Source: Marinomonas sp. KMM3893 (GTDB lineage: Bacteria; Pseudomonadota; Gammaproteobacteria; Pseudomonadales; Marinomonadaceae). From it: 64,000 nt of DNA. Below the pieces are notes generated by a model that saw only the letters and a program-made list of their open reading frames with translations, had not been told where the DNA came from and made no database searches. Below are positions 1-9,301 of this stretch, in pieces (the first letter of the stretch is position 1; every line of letters begins with the position of its first letter). The stretch covers positions 434,001 through 498,000 of the forward strand of contig NZ_SJSC01000001.1 in the NCBI RefSeq assembly GCF_004352855.1, written 5' to 3'. Both the position numbers and the translations under genes were made by a program.

Positions 1-480
1 CTACAGGATTTGGCTCAATTCGCACTGGATAGAGACATGGACATCAGTTTTATTGAAGAAATGCCGCTTGGCGTTATCACCAGCCATGACCGCGCCGCCT
101 CTTATTTATCGAGCGACGACGTCATAGAGCAGCTGTCCACACAGTTTACCTTAAATGAAAGCCAGCATATCACCAGTGGCCCAACGCGTTATTACGACGT
201 CACTGGCTATCACGGAAGAATTGGCGTTATTTCTCCACACAGCCACAACTTTTGCGATACCTGCAACCGAATTCGATTAACCGCTGAAGGCCGACTACTG
301 CTTTGCTTAGGCAATGAGCATTCAAAAGACCTTAAACCTTTTTTACGAGAGCCTCAGCGACAGTCATTAACACTAGAGGAAGGCATTATTGACGCCTTGG
401 CTCTAAAACCCCTTAAACACCACTTTAATCTTGATGAAGCCCCACAAATACTTCGCTTCATGAGCGCGACCGGAGGCTAG
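1..480 (+). CDS. moaA: GTP 3',8-cyclase MoaA (C-terminal part, cut by window edge)
   Basis: This is the C-terminal half of the radical SAM enzyme that makes the first intermediate of molybdenum cofactor from GTP. The reading frame is open from base 1, so the N-terminal SAM-binding half lies outside the window. The visible part holds the second iron-sulfur cluster motif, FCDTCNRIR followed after 13 residues by the third cysteine (LLLCLG), which binds GTP in this family. It ends in a GG dipeptide (SATGG), the conserved MoaA tail. It is followed 13 bases later by moaB in the same direction, which supports a moa/moe operon. Confidence 0.95.
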   Translation, partial: LQDLAQFALDRDMDISFIEEMPLGVITSHDRAASYLSSDDVIEQLSTQFTLNESQHITSGPTRYYDVTGYHGRIGVISPHSHNFCDTCNRIRLTAEGRLLLCLGNEHSKDLKPFLREPQRQSLTLEEGIIDALALKPLKHHFNLDEAPQILRFMSATGG

Positions 481-493
481 ATAAGGACCCCTA

Positions 494-1033
494 ATGAGTA
501 AAATCCCAACGCCATTTCGACCATTACAAATAAGCGTATTAACGGTTTCAGACACCCGATCACTTGCAGAAGACACGTCAGGCGATGCTCTCATCGCGAA
601 CCTCAGTGCTGCCGGCCACTTCCTTTACCAGCGTGAACTGGTCAAAGATGATGTGTACGCCATGCGCGCCGTGGTGTCTAAATGGATAGCAGATGACAAC
701 AATCATGTCGTACTAATCACTGGTGGTACGGGTTTTTACTCACGCGACAGCACACCAGAAGCCATGATTCCACTGTTTGACAAACAAATAGAAGGTTTTG
801 GCGAGCTATTTCGACACATTTCCTATGAAGAAATTGGCACCTCTACGATTCAATCAAGAGCGGTAGCCGGATTGGCGAACAACACTCTGATCTTCTGTTT
901 ACCAGGTTCAACAGGAGCCTGCCACACCGCTTGGAATGGCATTTTGAAAGAGCAGTTAGATTCAACTCACCGCCCATGTAATTTTGTTGAGTTGCTACTT
1001 GGCGCCTATCACTCCAAGCTACATGAGGTATAA
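494..1033 (+). CDS. moaB: Molybdenum cofactor biosynthesis protein MoaB
   Basis: This 179-residue protein belongs to the MoaB/MogA fold family, linked to adenylylation of molybdopterin before metal insertion. Visible family motifs are the N-terminal SDTRS segment followed by DTSGDAL, and the TGGTGFYSRDSTPEA loop that binds the pterin phosphate. The start has a good ribosome site (AAGGA six bases upstream). Its size is close to the usual 170-180 residues. It lies between moaA and moeA with short gaps, so it is almost certainly cotranscribed. MoaB and MogA are hard to separate by eye; the position after moaA favours MoaB. Confidence 0.92.
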   Translation: MSKIPTPFRPLQISVLTVSDTRSLAEDTSGDALIANLSAAGHFLYQRELVKDDVYAMRAVVSKWIADDNNHVVLITGGTGFYSRDSTPEAMIPLFDKQIEGFGELFRHISYEEIGTSTIQSRAVAGLANNTLIFCLPGSTGACHTAWNGILKEQLDSTHRPCNFVELLLGAYHSKLHEV

Positions 1034-1038
1034 ACAAA

Positions 1039-2232
1039 ATGTCTGAACTACTGCCTTTCGAAGAGGCACTGGATGCCATTGAGAACATGCAAAGCGTTCA
1101 AGTCAATGAAGAAACAATCGAGCTAAAGAGCGCGCTAGGGCGCATTGTGTCACAAGACATAGTAGCCGACGCTTTTGTTCCTCCTAACGACAATAGCGCC
1201 ATGGACGGTTACGCCTTGCGTTTCTCTGACTGGAGCCCAGGCAAGGTATTGAAAATCAGCCAACGCGTCCCTGCAGGCTGCGCCCCTACGCCTTTAGAAG
1301 AAGGCACTTGTGCTCGTATTTTTACCGGAGCGAATATTCCCGAAGGCGCAGACACCGTTGTCATGCAAGAAGAAACAAAGCGTCACGAAGACGGCGTTTC
1401 TTTTTTGGACTCTCTGCAAGCTGGGGGCAACATTCGCCCGAAAGGACAAGACATTCAGCGCGGCCAAGTTATTGTTAAAAAAGGCACGAAAATTAGCCCA
1501 ATGCACATTGGTCTACTATCAAGTCTTGGCATGACAAGCCTTTCGGCTTTTAGTCGACTTAACGTCGGTATCCTAACCACAGGGGATGAACTAATTGCCC
1601 CAGGTAATACCCTGGCTGAAGGGCAAATATTCAATTCAAATGGCCCTATGCTGGAGGCTCTTGTTACTCAAGCTGGCTATTGCGTTTCCCAACGCCTTCA
1701 CGCCAAGGACTCTCCTGAAGAAACTGAAACGGCGATCAGCACCTTGCTCGCCTGCAGCGACGTTATTCTTTCATCTGGCGGAGTATCGGTAGGGGAAGAG
1801 GATCATGTCAAAGCCATTTTAGAAAAAATGGGCGACGTTCATTTGTGGAAAATAGCCATTAAACCAGGCAAACCCTTGGTTCATGCGACGCTTGGAACAA
1901 CCCCTTTCTTAGGGCTTCCGGGGAACCCGAGCTCCACCTTGGTTACTTACCATTGGTTTGCGCGTCGTTTACTCGCTCGCTGTGCAGGACAGGAGAATAT
2001 ATTCGACCTATCCTATCCAGTCGATGCAGGTTTTAGTCGCACTAAAACCATTAAACGAGATGAGTTTTTACGGGTTTCTATTAGCGAAGATGGGCTGGCT
2101 TATGCGCATCCCCAACAGAGCTCAGGAGCCCTAATGGCCGCTTGTGAAAGCCAAGGTTACCTGCATATCAAGGCGCATACTTCCATTGAATATGGATGTT
2201 CTTATGCCTTCTACCCTTTCTCAGGGTTTTAA
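1039..2232 (+). CDS. moeA: Molybdopterin molybdenumtransferase MoeA
   Basis: MoeA inserts molybdate into adenylated molybdopterin in the cytoplasm, the last step of basic molybdenum cofactor synthesis. The 397-residue length is normal. Motifs visible are DNSAMDGYAL near residue 53, the TGDEL segment, the SSGGVSVGEEDHVK loop, and GLPGNPSS around residue 295, all conserved in the central MogA-like domain and its surroundings. It starts five bases after moaB. It is the last gene of the operon here; the next gene converges from the other strand 31 bases later. Confidence 0.95.
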   Translation: MSELLPFEEALDAIENMQSVQVNEETIELKSALGRIVSQDIVADAFVPPNDNSAMDGYALRFSDWSPGKVLKISQRVPAGCAPTPLEEGTCARIFTGANIPEGADTVVMQEETKRHEDGVSFLDSLQAGGNIRPKGQDIQRGQVIVKKGTKISPMHIGLLSSLGMTSLSAFSRLNVGILTTGDELIAPGNTLAEGQIFNSNGPMLEALVTQAGYCVSQRLHAKDSPEETETAISTLLACSDVILSSGGVSVGEEDHVKAILEKMGDVHLWKIAIKPGKPLVHATLGTTPFLGLPGNPSSTLVTYHWFARRLLARCAGQENIFDLSYPVDAGFSRTKTIKRDEFLRVSISEDGLAYAHPQQSSGALMAACESQGYLHIKAHTSIEYGCSYAFYPFSGF

Positions 2233-2263
2233 CTTAATACGACCTAACCAGTAAGACACGTTT

Positions 2264-3184
2264 TTATTCACCTTCTTCAATAAAGGCGTGTCTTAATAGC
2301 CCTCGAAACCATTGGTGAGCCGGATCATGCTGAAAACGCTCGTGCCAAATCATTGAATAATCAAACGAGCGACTAGCAAAAGGCAGCTCATAAAGCGCCA
2401 ACCCCGACGCGGTTGCCACCATGTCTTCTGCAAAAAGGCGTGGCACAGTCAGCAATAAATCACTGTCCATAACCACTCTTGCGGCTGGAACGAATGTCGG
2501 AAGTTGCACAGTGACATGCCGCTTATGCCCTAACCGATCCAGCTCTTTATCGACTGCAAAATACGCCCGACGCCCCAACACCACCTGCACATGATTCGAT
2601 TGCAAATAGGCTTCTAATGTTAGATTGCCTTGGATCTTAGGGTGATCTTTGCGAGCAAGACACACCATGCAATCACTTTTTAAGCGCATCGCGCGAATGC
2701 CACCAGGAGGCTCTTTCGACAATACCGCTACGGCTAAATCCACATCCATATGGTCCAACTCGTTCGCAGTTTCTTCATCCCATGCTTTCACATCCAAAAT
2801 GGCATTCGGAGCAGCCTGCTGAAAACGATCCAACATCTTTGGCAATACGGTTAAGGTACCAAAATCTGTGGTCGATAAGACAAACCGACGCTGGCTCGTT
2901 AAAGGCTTAAATTCACTTGGCTGAATCAGGCTTTCCAACCCTTTTAACATATCAATTAACAAGGGCGTCAATGATTGTGTTTTGGTGGTAGGCGACAAAC
3001 CGTGAGACGTTCGAACGAACAAGGGATCATCAAAGATATCCCTCAGTCTTGACAGCGAGCGGCTGACCGCAGGCTGAGAGACATCAAGTCGAGCCGCGGC
3101 CTTGGTCACATTTAATTCTTCGATCAATACACGAAAAATATACAGTAAGTTTAAGTCGATATCCGACAGTCTTATTTCTGACAA
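2264..3184 (-). CDS. LysR-family transcriptional regulator
   Basis: This is a 306-residue LysR-type regulator with a winged helix-turn-helix at residues about 9-68 (LNVTKAAARLDVSQPAVSRSLSRLR) and a periplasmic-binding-like effector domain after it. The start DIDLNLLYIFRVLIEE is typical of the NodD/LinR-like branch. It lies 47 bases downstream of serB on the same strand and converges on moeA. LysR regulators often control a divergent neighbour, but none is divergent here, so the target cannot be inferred. Function beyond DNA binding is unknown. Confidence 0.88.
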   Translation of the reverse strand: MSEIRLSDIDLNLLYIFRVLIEELNVTKAAARLDVSQPAVSRSLSRLRDIFDDPLFVRTSHGLSPTTKTQSLTPLLIDMLKGLESLIQPSEFKPLTSQRRFVLSTTDFGTLTVLPKMLDRFQQAAPNAILDVKAWDEETANELDHMDVDLAVAVLSKEPPGGIRAMRLKSDCMVCLARKDHPKIQGNLTLEAYLQSNHVQVVLGRRAYFAVDKELDRLGHKRHVTVQLPTFVPAARVVMDSDLLLTVPRLFAEDMVATASGLALYELPFASRSFDYSMIWHERFQHDPAHQWFRGLLRHAFIEEGE

Positions 3185-3231
3185 GTGACCACTCCAGTCA
3201 ATAGATTCAACGACGCATCGCCACTTTCAAG

Positions 3232-4149
3232 CTAAGCGAGGGTGTCACGTATTTGCGCAGAAGAAGCGCCTAATAAGTATAAAATGCCATCCAACCCTAA
3301 ATTATTCATGGGGCATGGCGCCTGCTCTCTAACCAAAGGCTTTGCGTGCAACGCTACGCCCAGAGCCGCTTTATTCAGCATAAGCAAGTCATTGGCACCA
3401 TCGCCACAAGCGATCGTTTGGGACCAATCAACCCCTGTATTGTCGACAATATTAGCCAACAAAAGCTGCTTACGTTCAGCATCGACAATCGGCCCTAAAT
3501 GCTTACCCGTTAGCTGCCCTGACTTAATTTCAAGCACATTCGCGTGCACTTCCGATATCCCGTACTGGCTTTGAACTCGATCTGCAAAATACGTAAAACC
3601 ACCAGACAGTATAGCAGTGTGCCAACCAAAGTGATGCAACACCTTCATTAACCGTTCAATGCCATCCATATGAACAATACGTTGGTAGACACCATCCATT
3701 ACATCGCTACTAAGGCCATCAAGTAATGACAGTCGCTGTACAAAGCTCTCAACAAAATCAATTTCACCGCGCATAGCACTGGCGGTGATGGCGGCGATTT
3801 TTTCACCTATGCCCGCTTCCACCGCAAGCTCATCCATCACTTCTGCTTTAATCAATGTCGAATCCATATCAAATACCGCCACCCCTTTTTGATCAAGACA
3901 AGGCGTTTTAGATTGATAAATATGGTCGATTTTGGTGTCATCAGAAAGAGCCAGCAATGCCTTCTTCATGGAGGCTAATTGGTCATTGGAAACCGCCTGT
4001 TCAAGCGCGACTCGAACCACAGCGTAAGCATCTAGCTCATCTGTTAGTGTCTGAAACGTTCCGATAAGATGATGATCATCTAACCAAGACTCGAATTGAC
4101 TCAGATAAGATGGTTGAAAAGACCCCATTAAAGTGATGCTGGCAGACAT
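3232..4149 (-). CDS. serB: Phosphoserine phosphatase SerB
   Basis: SerB dephosphorylates O-phosphoserine, the last step of serine synthesis. The haloacid dehalogenase catalytic motif VFDMDSTLI is present (first Asp is the nucleophile), with the motif II serine in LSGGFTYF and the motif III region ACGDGANDL. An ACT-like N-terminal extension precedes it, as in Pseudomonas-type SerB. I chose the ATG at 4149 because GGAGC lies just upstream and the protein then begins MSASITL; a longer frame to 4218 adds residues unlike the family. It gives 305 residues. The gene is divergent from the AhpA/YtjB family gene, an arrangement known in related bacteria. Confidence 0.94.
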   Translation of the reverse strand: MSASITLMGSFQPSYLSQFESWLDDHHLIGTFQTLTDELDAYAVVRVALEQAVSNDQLASMKKALLALSDDTKIDHIYQSKTPCLDQKGVAVFDMDSTLIKAEVMDELAVEAGIGEKIAAITASAMRGEIDFVESFVQRLSLLDGLSSDVMDGVYQRIVHMDGIERLMKVLHHFGWHTAILSGGFTYFADRVQSQYGISEVHANVLEIKSGQLTGKHLGPIVDAERKQLLLANIVDNTGVDWSQTIACGDGANDLLMLNKAALGVALHAKPLVREQAPCPMNNLGLDGILYLLGASSAQIRDTLA

Positions 4150-4296
4150 AAAAGCTCCTAATACAGTAATCACGCTACTATACCAAATAGCCCAATAGAA
4201 ACTAAGTATTGCTTGCACTTTAAAGAACCAAGAAAAACAACGATACCCTGTGTATACTTTAGCGATTGTTTTTATTGGTAAGTTTGAAGGACGTAA

Positions 4297-5721
4297 ATGG
4301 AGACGAACATCAAAACCAACGCATTAACGCTTTTCCTTAAGAAAAAGCTGACGGCCTCTGCCATTATTATCACGGCGTTCATGTCTCTGATGGCGATTAC
4401 AGTCTGTCTTATTTGGTTTACCATGACACAGGCCTTAGGGAACTATTTAAACCAACAGACCGAAGTGTTGGGAAGCAGCTTAGCCACCCAAGCGGCATTC
4501 AATGCAACCCAGTCGATCCTAACCAACGATTTATTAAGCCTAAATGTTCTGCTTAATCGACTGGTCGTAGACGACAATATTCTGAGTGCGCGCGTCTACA
4601 ATAAAAAAGACGAATTGTTGGCAGAAGCCGATAGCGGAAATTCCGATGTGTCTAAAGACATCGACTTAAGACCTTCAGACAAACACCGGGTATACAGTTC
4701 CAGCATACGCTTTCGCGATGAGATCGTTGGGCACGTACTCATAACACTAGACAGAACCCCAACACAGACCACACTTAAGCACCTGAACAATTTACTCATT
4801 GGTGTTTCTATCTTTATTTGTGCCATCGCATTATTGCTCGTCATACTGCTAACACGCTGGCTTTTTTCCCCTATCAATGAAGCGACTGACGCACTTAATG
4901 CACTGGCAAAAGGCCATCAAGACAGCCCGCTACCAACGCCATCGTTCAAAGAGGGTCGAAACCTGTGCCAAGCCATTCAAGACGTACAAACATTAGATTG
5001 GCCTAAAGTGGAAGAGGTTCCTGCTGCTGTGCCGGTTGACGTTGAAATACCAGCCAAAACCCAACTTGAAATGGATTTTGATAAAATCCTTGAAGAATCA
5101 AACAAGCGCAGTTGCCTGCTCTATTTTGACATTCTTAACCTCGACAATTGGCACAACGAGATGACACAACTGCAAGTAGCCAACTTGTTAACCCCCATCT
5201 ACCGAGCCATTTTCCAAGCCAGTGAAACCTTCATGGGACAGGTTCATCAATATGATAATGACTCTGTGGTCATTTTCTTCAGCGCTCAAACCAGCAAAGA
5301 CAATTTATACATTAACGCCATAAGCACGGCTCAGCTCTTCCTAGGACTCATGGAAGAACTTTTAGAGAATGATTTGTACCAAGACACGCCAGCGCTTGAT
5401 TTTCATCTAGGCCTGCATAACGGCGGTCCGGAAATAACAGAGATGATGCAAAACAATGAGTTCGACACCCAAAAAATCGAAACACTACTAGAAGAAGTCT
5501 CTCAACTAAGTCATTCAGAAAGCGTCAACAAACTGGTTATTAGTGACGCCATCTTCACTCTAAACGACATCCAAAATCGTGTCTTCACAGGCCTCCCTGA
5601 AATCATTGACATCGAAGGGGAAGAAATACTCGCTTACGAAGTAAAAGGCATGGCAGAAAAACACCAAGAGAAGGTAAAACAGAAGATTATCGAAATGCGT
5701 CAAAACGGACTTTCGCAGTAA
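4297..5721 (+). CDS. AhpA/YtjB (Smp) family membrane protein with HAMP-like and cyclase-like regions
   Basis: This 474-residue protein has a membrane segment at about 20-43, a periplasmic region of about 120 residues, a second membrane segment at about 165-189 and a short HAMP-like stretch after it (SPINEATDALNALAKG). The family sits beside serB in many gammaproteobacteria and has no settled function. The C-terminal part resembles a class III nucleotide cyclase fold: LLYFDIL around 274-280, YDNDSVVIFF around 319-328, and FHLGLHNGG around 369-377. The expected transition-state Asn and Arg are not apparent, so it may be an inactive, ligand-sensing version. The cyclase resemblance is my inference. 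Confidence 0.75.
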   Translation: METNIKTNALTLFLKKKLTASAIIITAFMSLMAITVCLIWFTMTQALGNYLNQQTEVLGSSLATQAAFNATQSILTNDLLSLNVLLNRLVVDDNILSARVYNKKDELLAEADSGNSDVSKDIDLRPSDKHRVYSSSIRFRDEIVGHVLITLDRTPTQTTLKHLNNLLIGVSIFICAIALLLVILLTRWLFSPINEATDALNALAKGHQDSPLPTPSFKEGRNLCQAIQDVQTLDWPKVEEVPAAVPVDVEIPAKTQLEMDFDKILEESNKRSCLLYFDILNLDNWHNEMTQLQVANLLTPIYRAIFQASETFMGQVHQYDNDSVVIFFSAQTSKDNLYINAISTAQLFLGLMEELLENDLYQDTPALDFHLGLHNGGPEITEMMQNNEFDTQKIETLLEEVSQLSHSESVNKLVISDAIFTLNDIQNRVFTGLPEIIDIEGEEILAYEVKGMAEKHQEKVKQKIIEMRQNGLSQ

Positions 5722-5740
5722 ACACTCTTTATAAAAACAC

Positions 5741-5803
5741 CAAAGCCAGTATAGAAAAGCGCGTCTTTAGACGGAACACTTCTCCTATACTGGCTTTGTT
5801 TTT
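5741..5803. terminator. Bidirectional terminator between ahpA-like gene and rpoS
   Basis: A perfect 14-base inverted repeat (CAAAGCCAGTATAG at 5741-5754 and its complement at 5785-5798) surrounds a 30-base loop. A T run follows on the plus strand and a T run also follows on the minus strand. It lies between two convergent genes, so it can stop both. The loop is longer than usual for an intrinsic terminator but may fold internally. Confidence 0.75.
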
Positions 5804-5813
5804 CAATCAAACA

Positions 5814-6812
5814 TTAGCTATCGAAACGAATTACATCATCCAATGCAAGACCTTCTTTATCCATCATAATTCTTAGCTTGCGTAAGGCCTCTACCTGAAT
5901 TTGTCGAACACGCTCACGCGTCAGACCTATTTCAGCACCAACATCTTCAAGGGTACTTGGCTCATATCCACGCAACCCGAAACGTCTGGCAATGACTTCA
6001 CACTGCTTTTCATTAAGCTCGCTCAACCAACCTTCTATACTGTGAAGCACATCGCCATCTTGACGGTCTTCCTCTGGCCCTTGATGATGAGTATCCGCGA
6101 GAATCTCTACTAAGCTTTTATCGTTATTCTCCCCACCTACTGGAGAGTCAATTGAGCTTACCCGTTCATTTAAGCCCAGCATTTTTTGAACATCTTCTAC
6201 AGGACGATCTAACATCTCTGCAATTTCTTCTGCACTGGGTTCATGATCCAGTTTTTGAGTCAGCTCACGAGCCGCTCGAAGGTAAACATTAAGCTCTTTA
6301 ACCACATGAATTGGCAGACGAATGGTTCGAGTTTGGTTCATTATCGCCCGCTCAATGGTTTGTCGAATCCACCATGTGGCGTAGGTCGAAAATCGAAAAC
6401 CGCGCTCTGGATCAAACTTTTCTACCGCTCGAATCAAGCCCAAATTGCCTTCTTCAATTAGGTCCAATAAGGACAAGCCACGGTTCAAATAGCGACGTGA
6501 GATCTTCACAACTAAGCGCAAATTACTTTCAATCATGCGTTTGCGAGCTTTCTCATCACCTTTTAATGAAAGCCTCGCGAAGTACACTTCTTCCTCTGCA
6601 GAAAGCAAAGGGGAAAAACCAATTTCACTCAAATATAACTGCGTAACATCTAACACTTTACCACTGTCTTCACTAGCGTATCTGGCACTAACAGCGGACT
6701 CAAATTCTTCATCGGTTGAATCAACTAATTCGTTGTTATCAACTTCCTGATCATAATTGGACGTGTCTGGAATTCGTTTTGCCGCACTATTATTCGTTTC
6801 AATTGCTTTCAT
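5814..6812 (-). CDS. rpoS: RNA polymerase sigma factor RpoS
   Basis: RpoS directs transcription in stationary phase and general stress. The 332 residues show sigma-70 region 1.2 ([21 protein letters not shown]), region 2 ([56 protein letters not shown]), region 3 ([12 protein letters not shown]) and the region 4.2 helix-turn-helix ([20 protein letters not shown]). It lacks the long region 1.1 of RpoD, and its position after nlpD identifies it as RpoS. A strong Shine-Dalgarno (AAGGAGG) precedes the ATG. In relatives much rpoS transcription starts inside nlpD. Confidence 0.97.
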   Translation of the reverse strand: MKAIETNNSAAKRIPDTSNYDQEVDNNELVDSTDEEFESAVSARYASEDSGKVLDVTQLYLSEIGFSPLLSAEEEVYFARLSLKGDEKARKRMIESNLRLVVKISRRYLNRGLSLLDLIEEGNLGLIRAVEKFDPERGFRFSTYATWWIRQTIERAIMNQTRTIRLPIHVVKELNVYLRAARELTQKLDHEPSAEEIAEMLDRPVEDVQKMLGLNERVSSIDSPVGGENNDKSLVEILADTHHQGPEEDRQDGDVLHSIEGWLSELNEKQCEVIARRFGLRGYEPSTLEDVGAEIGLTRERVRQIQVEALRKLRIMMDKEGLALDDVIRFDS

Positions 6813-6838
6813 ATTTCCTCCTTGTCCCCTACCGAGCT

Positions 6839-7657
6839 CTATTTCCGGGGGAGTACTTTTAGCGGATCTATTGGTTGCCCATCACGACGAACTTCAAAAT
6901 GCAGTAATGATTTCTCACTACCTTTTCCACCTATTACAGCCAATGCATCACCTGCACGAACCGTTTGCTGCTCCTTCACCAAAATCCTTTCGTTGTATGC
7001 ATAAGCGCTTAGGTACACATCGTTATGTTTCACGATTACTAAGTTGCCATAACCAATCAGACCACTGCCTGCATAAACGACCACTCCATTGGCCGCTGCT
7101 TTTACTAAATTGCCTTTTTGCCCTTTAATGTCTATACCTTTACTACTAACGCCACCACTTGAAAACCCCTTCACTACGGTGCCATCAATTGGCCAGTGCC
7201 AAGAAGAGACTTTTTCTGAGTTCACAGGTGACGATTTCGATACAACTTTAGGTGGCGAACTGCGCTTCTGAAGCTGTATATCCGATGCTGATTTTTTCAC
7301 GACAGGCGCTTTATTCGTCGACCTTGATGGAGCGCTACTGACTCTTTTAGATACTGAATTAGTTTTCTTTCTCAACCAAATTTTTTGCTTCGGATAAATC
7401 GTATATGGCGAACGAATTTTGTTTAAATTAGCCACTTCTCGATAATCAAGACCATATCCAAACGCAATAGAGAACAAGGTTTCACCACGTTTGACACGAT
7501 GGTATCCAGAAGCAGGGACCGAAGACACACTGGCATTATTAGAGCGATAGGATTGACTGTTTTTGTTAGGGAAGTTAATAACCTGATAAGAACAACCTGA
7601 AATAAAAAGACAGACGAAAATTCCCACCATAAGACCCCATGAAGGAAATAACGACAA
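6839..7657 (-). CDS. nlpD: NlpD lipoprotein, LysM plus degenerate M23 (LytM) domain
   Basis: NlpD is an outer membrane lipoprotein that activates cell-wall amidases at division. A hydrophobic segment ends in a lipobox (FISGC). A LysM domain follows ([19 protein letters not shown]), then a C-terminal LytM domain. The zinc-binding residues of active M23 peptidases are missing: KGIDIKG replaces the HxxxD element and LHFEV replaces the second HxH. This matches activator, not hydrolase, function. The annotated start is TTG; in-frame codons further upstream encode two lysines expected in a signal peptide, so the real start may be upstream (see findings). It lies 26 bases before rpoS, the classic arrangement. 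Confidence 0.9.
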   Translation of the reverse strand: MSLFPSWGLMVGIFVCLFISGCSYQVINFPNKNSQSYRSNNASVSSVPASGYHRVKRGETLFSIAFGYGLDYREVANLNKIRSPYTIYPKQKIWLRKKTNSVSKRVSSAPSRSTNKAPVVKKSASDIQLQKRSSPPKVVSKSSPVNSEKVSSWHWPIDGTVVKGFSSGGVSSKGIDIKGQKGNLVKAAANGVVVYAGSGLIGYGNLVIVKHNDVYLSAYAYNERILVKEQQTVRAGDALAVIGGKGSEKSLLHFEVRRDGQPIDPLKVLPRK

Positions 7658-7722
7658 CGTCTTTTTAAATGCAAAATTATTGATAACCTACTACCTCAAA
7701 AGTCACCTGAAAAACAAAAAAT

Positions 7723-8643
7723 TTATTTGTCTGCTTTTAGTAAAGAAATGTAAGAAATGAGAAGCACACTCAACAAACCAGCAAAAACAAAGAACAACGG
7801 AAGCAGCAAATCACTTCCTATTTGGTAATTTATTGATTGCCAAGGCAGTATCAAATGTTCCTCTAAAGGCAATTTTTTATGCCCTACTGTGATCCAAGTG
7901 TCCGTCACCTTCCAAGGCCAAACTTTAACCAGCGCCCCCAACATAATGCCGGTTAATGCAGCAAGCGTTGTTTGCTTTGCATGTTCAAGCAATGCATTAA
8001 GCACTTTGGCAAAACTTAGCAACCCAATCAAGGCACCACCAGCAAAAACGGCGATAACCATTAGATCAAGACTTTTCACCGCGCCCATAATAAAACCGTA
8101 CATTCCTAGCATCAGTAGCAAAAAGCTGCCTGAGATACCCGGTAAGATCATCGCACAAATAGCAATCATGCCTGATACAAAGATCATTGTATAAGAAATA
8201 CTCAACTGAGTTGGTACGATCAAGGAAACAGCCGCGCCGATACAAATCCCTATGACTAAGAATAAAAAATGGCGCACTGAAAAGCCTTTTATCTGACTAA
8301 TCAAAAAATACGCTGATGCCAAAATCAACCCAAAAAAGAAACTCCACAAATACGCTGGATAGGTGGCCAACAAATGAGTAATCAGGCCAGCTATAGCAAA
8401 AATACTGGTTAATATGCCAAGTCCCAAAGGCAATAAAAAGCGCCCATCAAAATGGCGCCATAAACCTTTCAAGTCCCCCTTACAAAGCAACATGAGACTG
8501 CTTTTATTCACCCCACTTAAAGCATGAAGTAAGCGATCGTATAGACCTAAGATAAAAGCGATAGTACCACCAGACACACCCGGGACGACATCGGCAGCCC
8601 CCATCATTACACCACCCAAATACACTTTTAGCCAATTAGGCAT
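7723..8643 (-). CDS. DUF368 membrane protein, probable PopT-type undecaprenyl phosphate translocase
   Basis: This 306-residue protein is almost all membrane segments and carries the DUF368 hallmark near its start, GAADVVPGVSGGTIAFILGLYDRL. A second similar motif (MILPGISGSFLLLMLGMY) lies in the middle, suggesting an internal repeat. DUF368 proteins (PopT) have been reported to recycle undecaprenyl phosphate across the inner membrane for wall and surface polymer synthesis. The gene overlaps the end of pcm by eight bases, so it belongs to the surE-pcm-nlpD-rpoS operon. The assignment to DUF368 is firm; transport activity in this organism is inferred from the family. Confidence 0.85.
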   Translation of the reverse strand: MPNWLKVYLGGVMMGAADVVPGVSGGTIAFILGLYDRLLHALSGVNKSSLMLLCKGDLKGLWRHFDGRFLLPLGLGILTSIFAIAGLITHLLATYPAYLWSFFFGLILASAYFLISQIKGFSVRHFLFLVIGICIGAAVSLIVPTQLSISYTMIFVSGMIAICAMILPGISGSFLLLMLGMYGFIMGAVKSLDLMVIAVFAGGALIGLLSFAKVLNALLEHAKQTTLAALTGIMLGALVKVWPWKVTDTWITVGHKKLPLEEHLILPWQSINYQIGSDLLLPLFFVFAGLLSVLLISYISLLKADK

Positions 8644-9301
8644 ATTCTTTACCTTCTAATAAGGGAACAAAGTGCGCAGGCGCTGTTCCTAAACATTTCC
8701 AATGCTGACCTTTCTTTTGCCAACACCCAATACATGATACAGGCGTATCTATCGGCATAATAAGTATGCCGTTTTCTTTCAGGCAATCCGTTAACGCAAT
8801 CGGTACCTTACTCGCCATAGCGGTAATAATAACGGCATCCATGTCGATTTTTTGTGGCCAACCCGCCTGGCCATCACCAAAATGAAATTCCACATTATGA
8901 ACGGACATCTTAGCCAATCGCTCTTTCGCCAAGCGATAAAGCGACTCTTGTCGCTCAATGGTATGCACCTTATTAAAAAAGTGAGCCAGAATGGCCGTTT
9001 GATAACCAGACCCTGTTCCTATTTCCAATACTCGGCCACGGCGAGCATAGTCCAACAACCACTGCGTCATCCGCGCAACGGTTAAAGGCTGGCTAATCGT
9101 TTGGTTTCGACCAATAGGTAACGGTGTGGCGGAATAGGCAAGGTGAGAAAAAGCAGGTTCAACAAAGTCATGGCGCGCAAGACCGCCCATTACTGCCAGC
9201 AATTCTAAGTGGTGAATTCCCTGCTCTTTTAATTGAGCCACCATCTGTGCAGTTCTAGGTTCTGTGTGTTTCACCAACCAATTCAGATCGTATGGGCTCA
9301 T
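8636..9301 (-). CDS. pcm: Protein-L-isoaspartate O-methyltransferase
   Basis: Pcm methylates L-isoaspartyl residues in damaged proteins so that they can be repaired. The family motifs are the start MSPYDLNWLV, HDFVEPAFSHLAYSATPLPIGRNQTISQP before the core, and the SAM-binding motif RVLEIGTGSGYQTAIL. I chose the ATG at 9301, which overlaps the surE stop as ATGA; a longer frame to 9322 adds seven unlikely residues. The length is then 221 residues, slightly longer than E. coli Pcm. It is translationally coupled to surE and to the DUF368 gene. Confidence 0.95.
   Translation of the reverse strand: MSPYDLNWLVKHTEPRTAQMVAQLKEQGIHHLELLAVMGGLARHDFVEPAFSHLAYSATPLPIGRNQTISQPLTVARMTQWLLDYARRGRVLEIGTGSGYQTAILAHFFNKVHTIERQESLYRLAKERLAKMSVHNVEFHFGDGQAGWPQKIDMDAVIITAMASKVPIALTDCLKENGILIMPIDTPVSCIGCWQKKGQHWKCLGTAPAHFVPLLEGKEYA

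Noticed and set aside
6243..6750. Overlapping plus-strand frames inside rpoS
   Set aside because: They are antisense shadows of rpoS and none has a recognisable motif.
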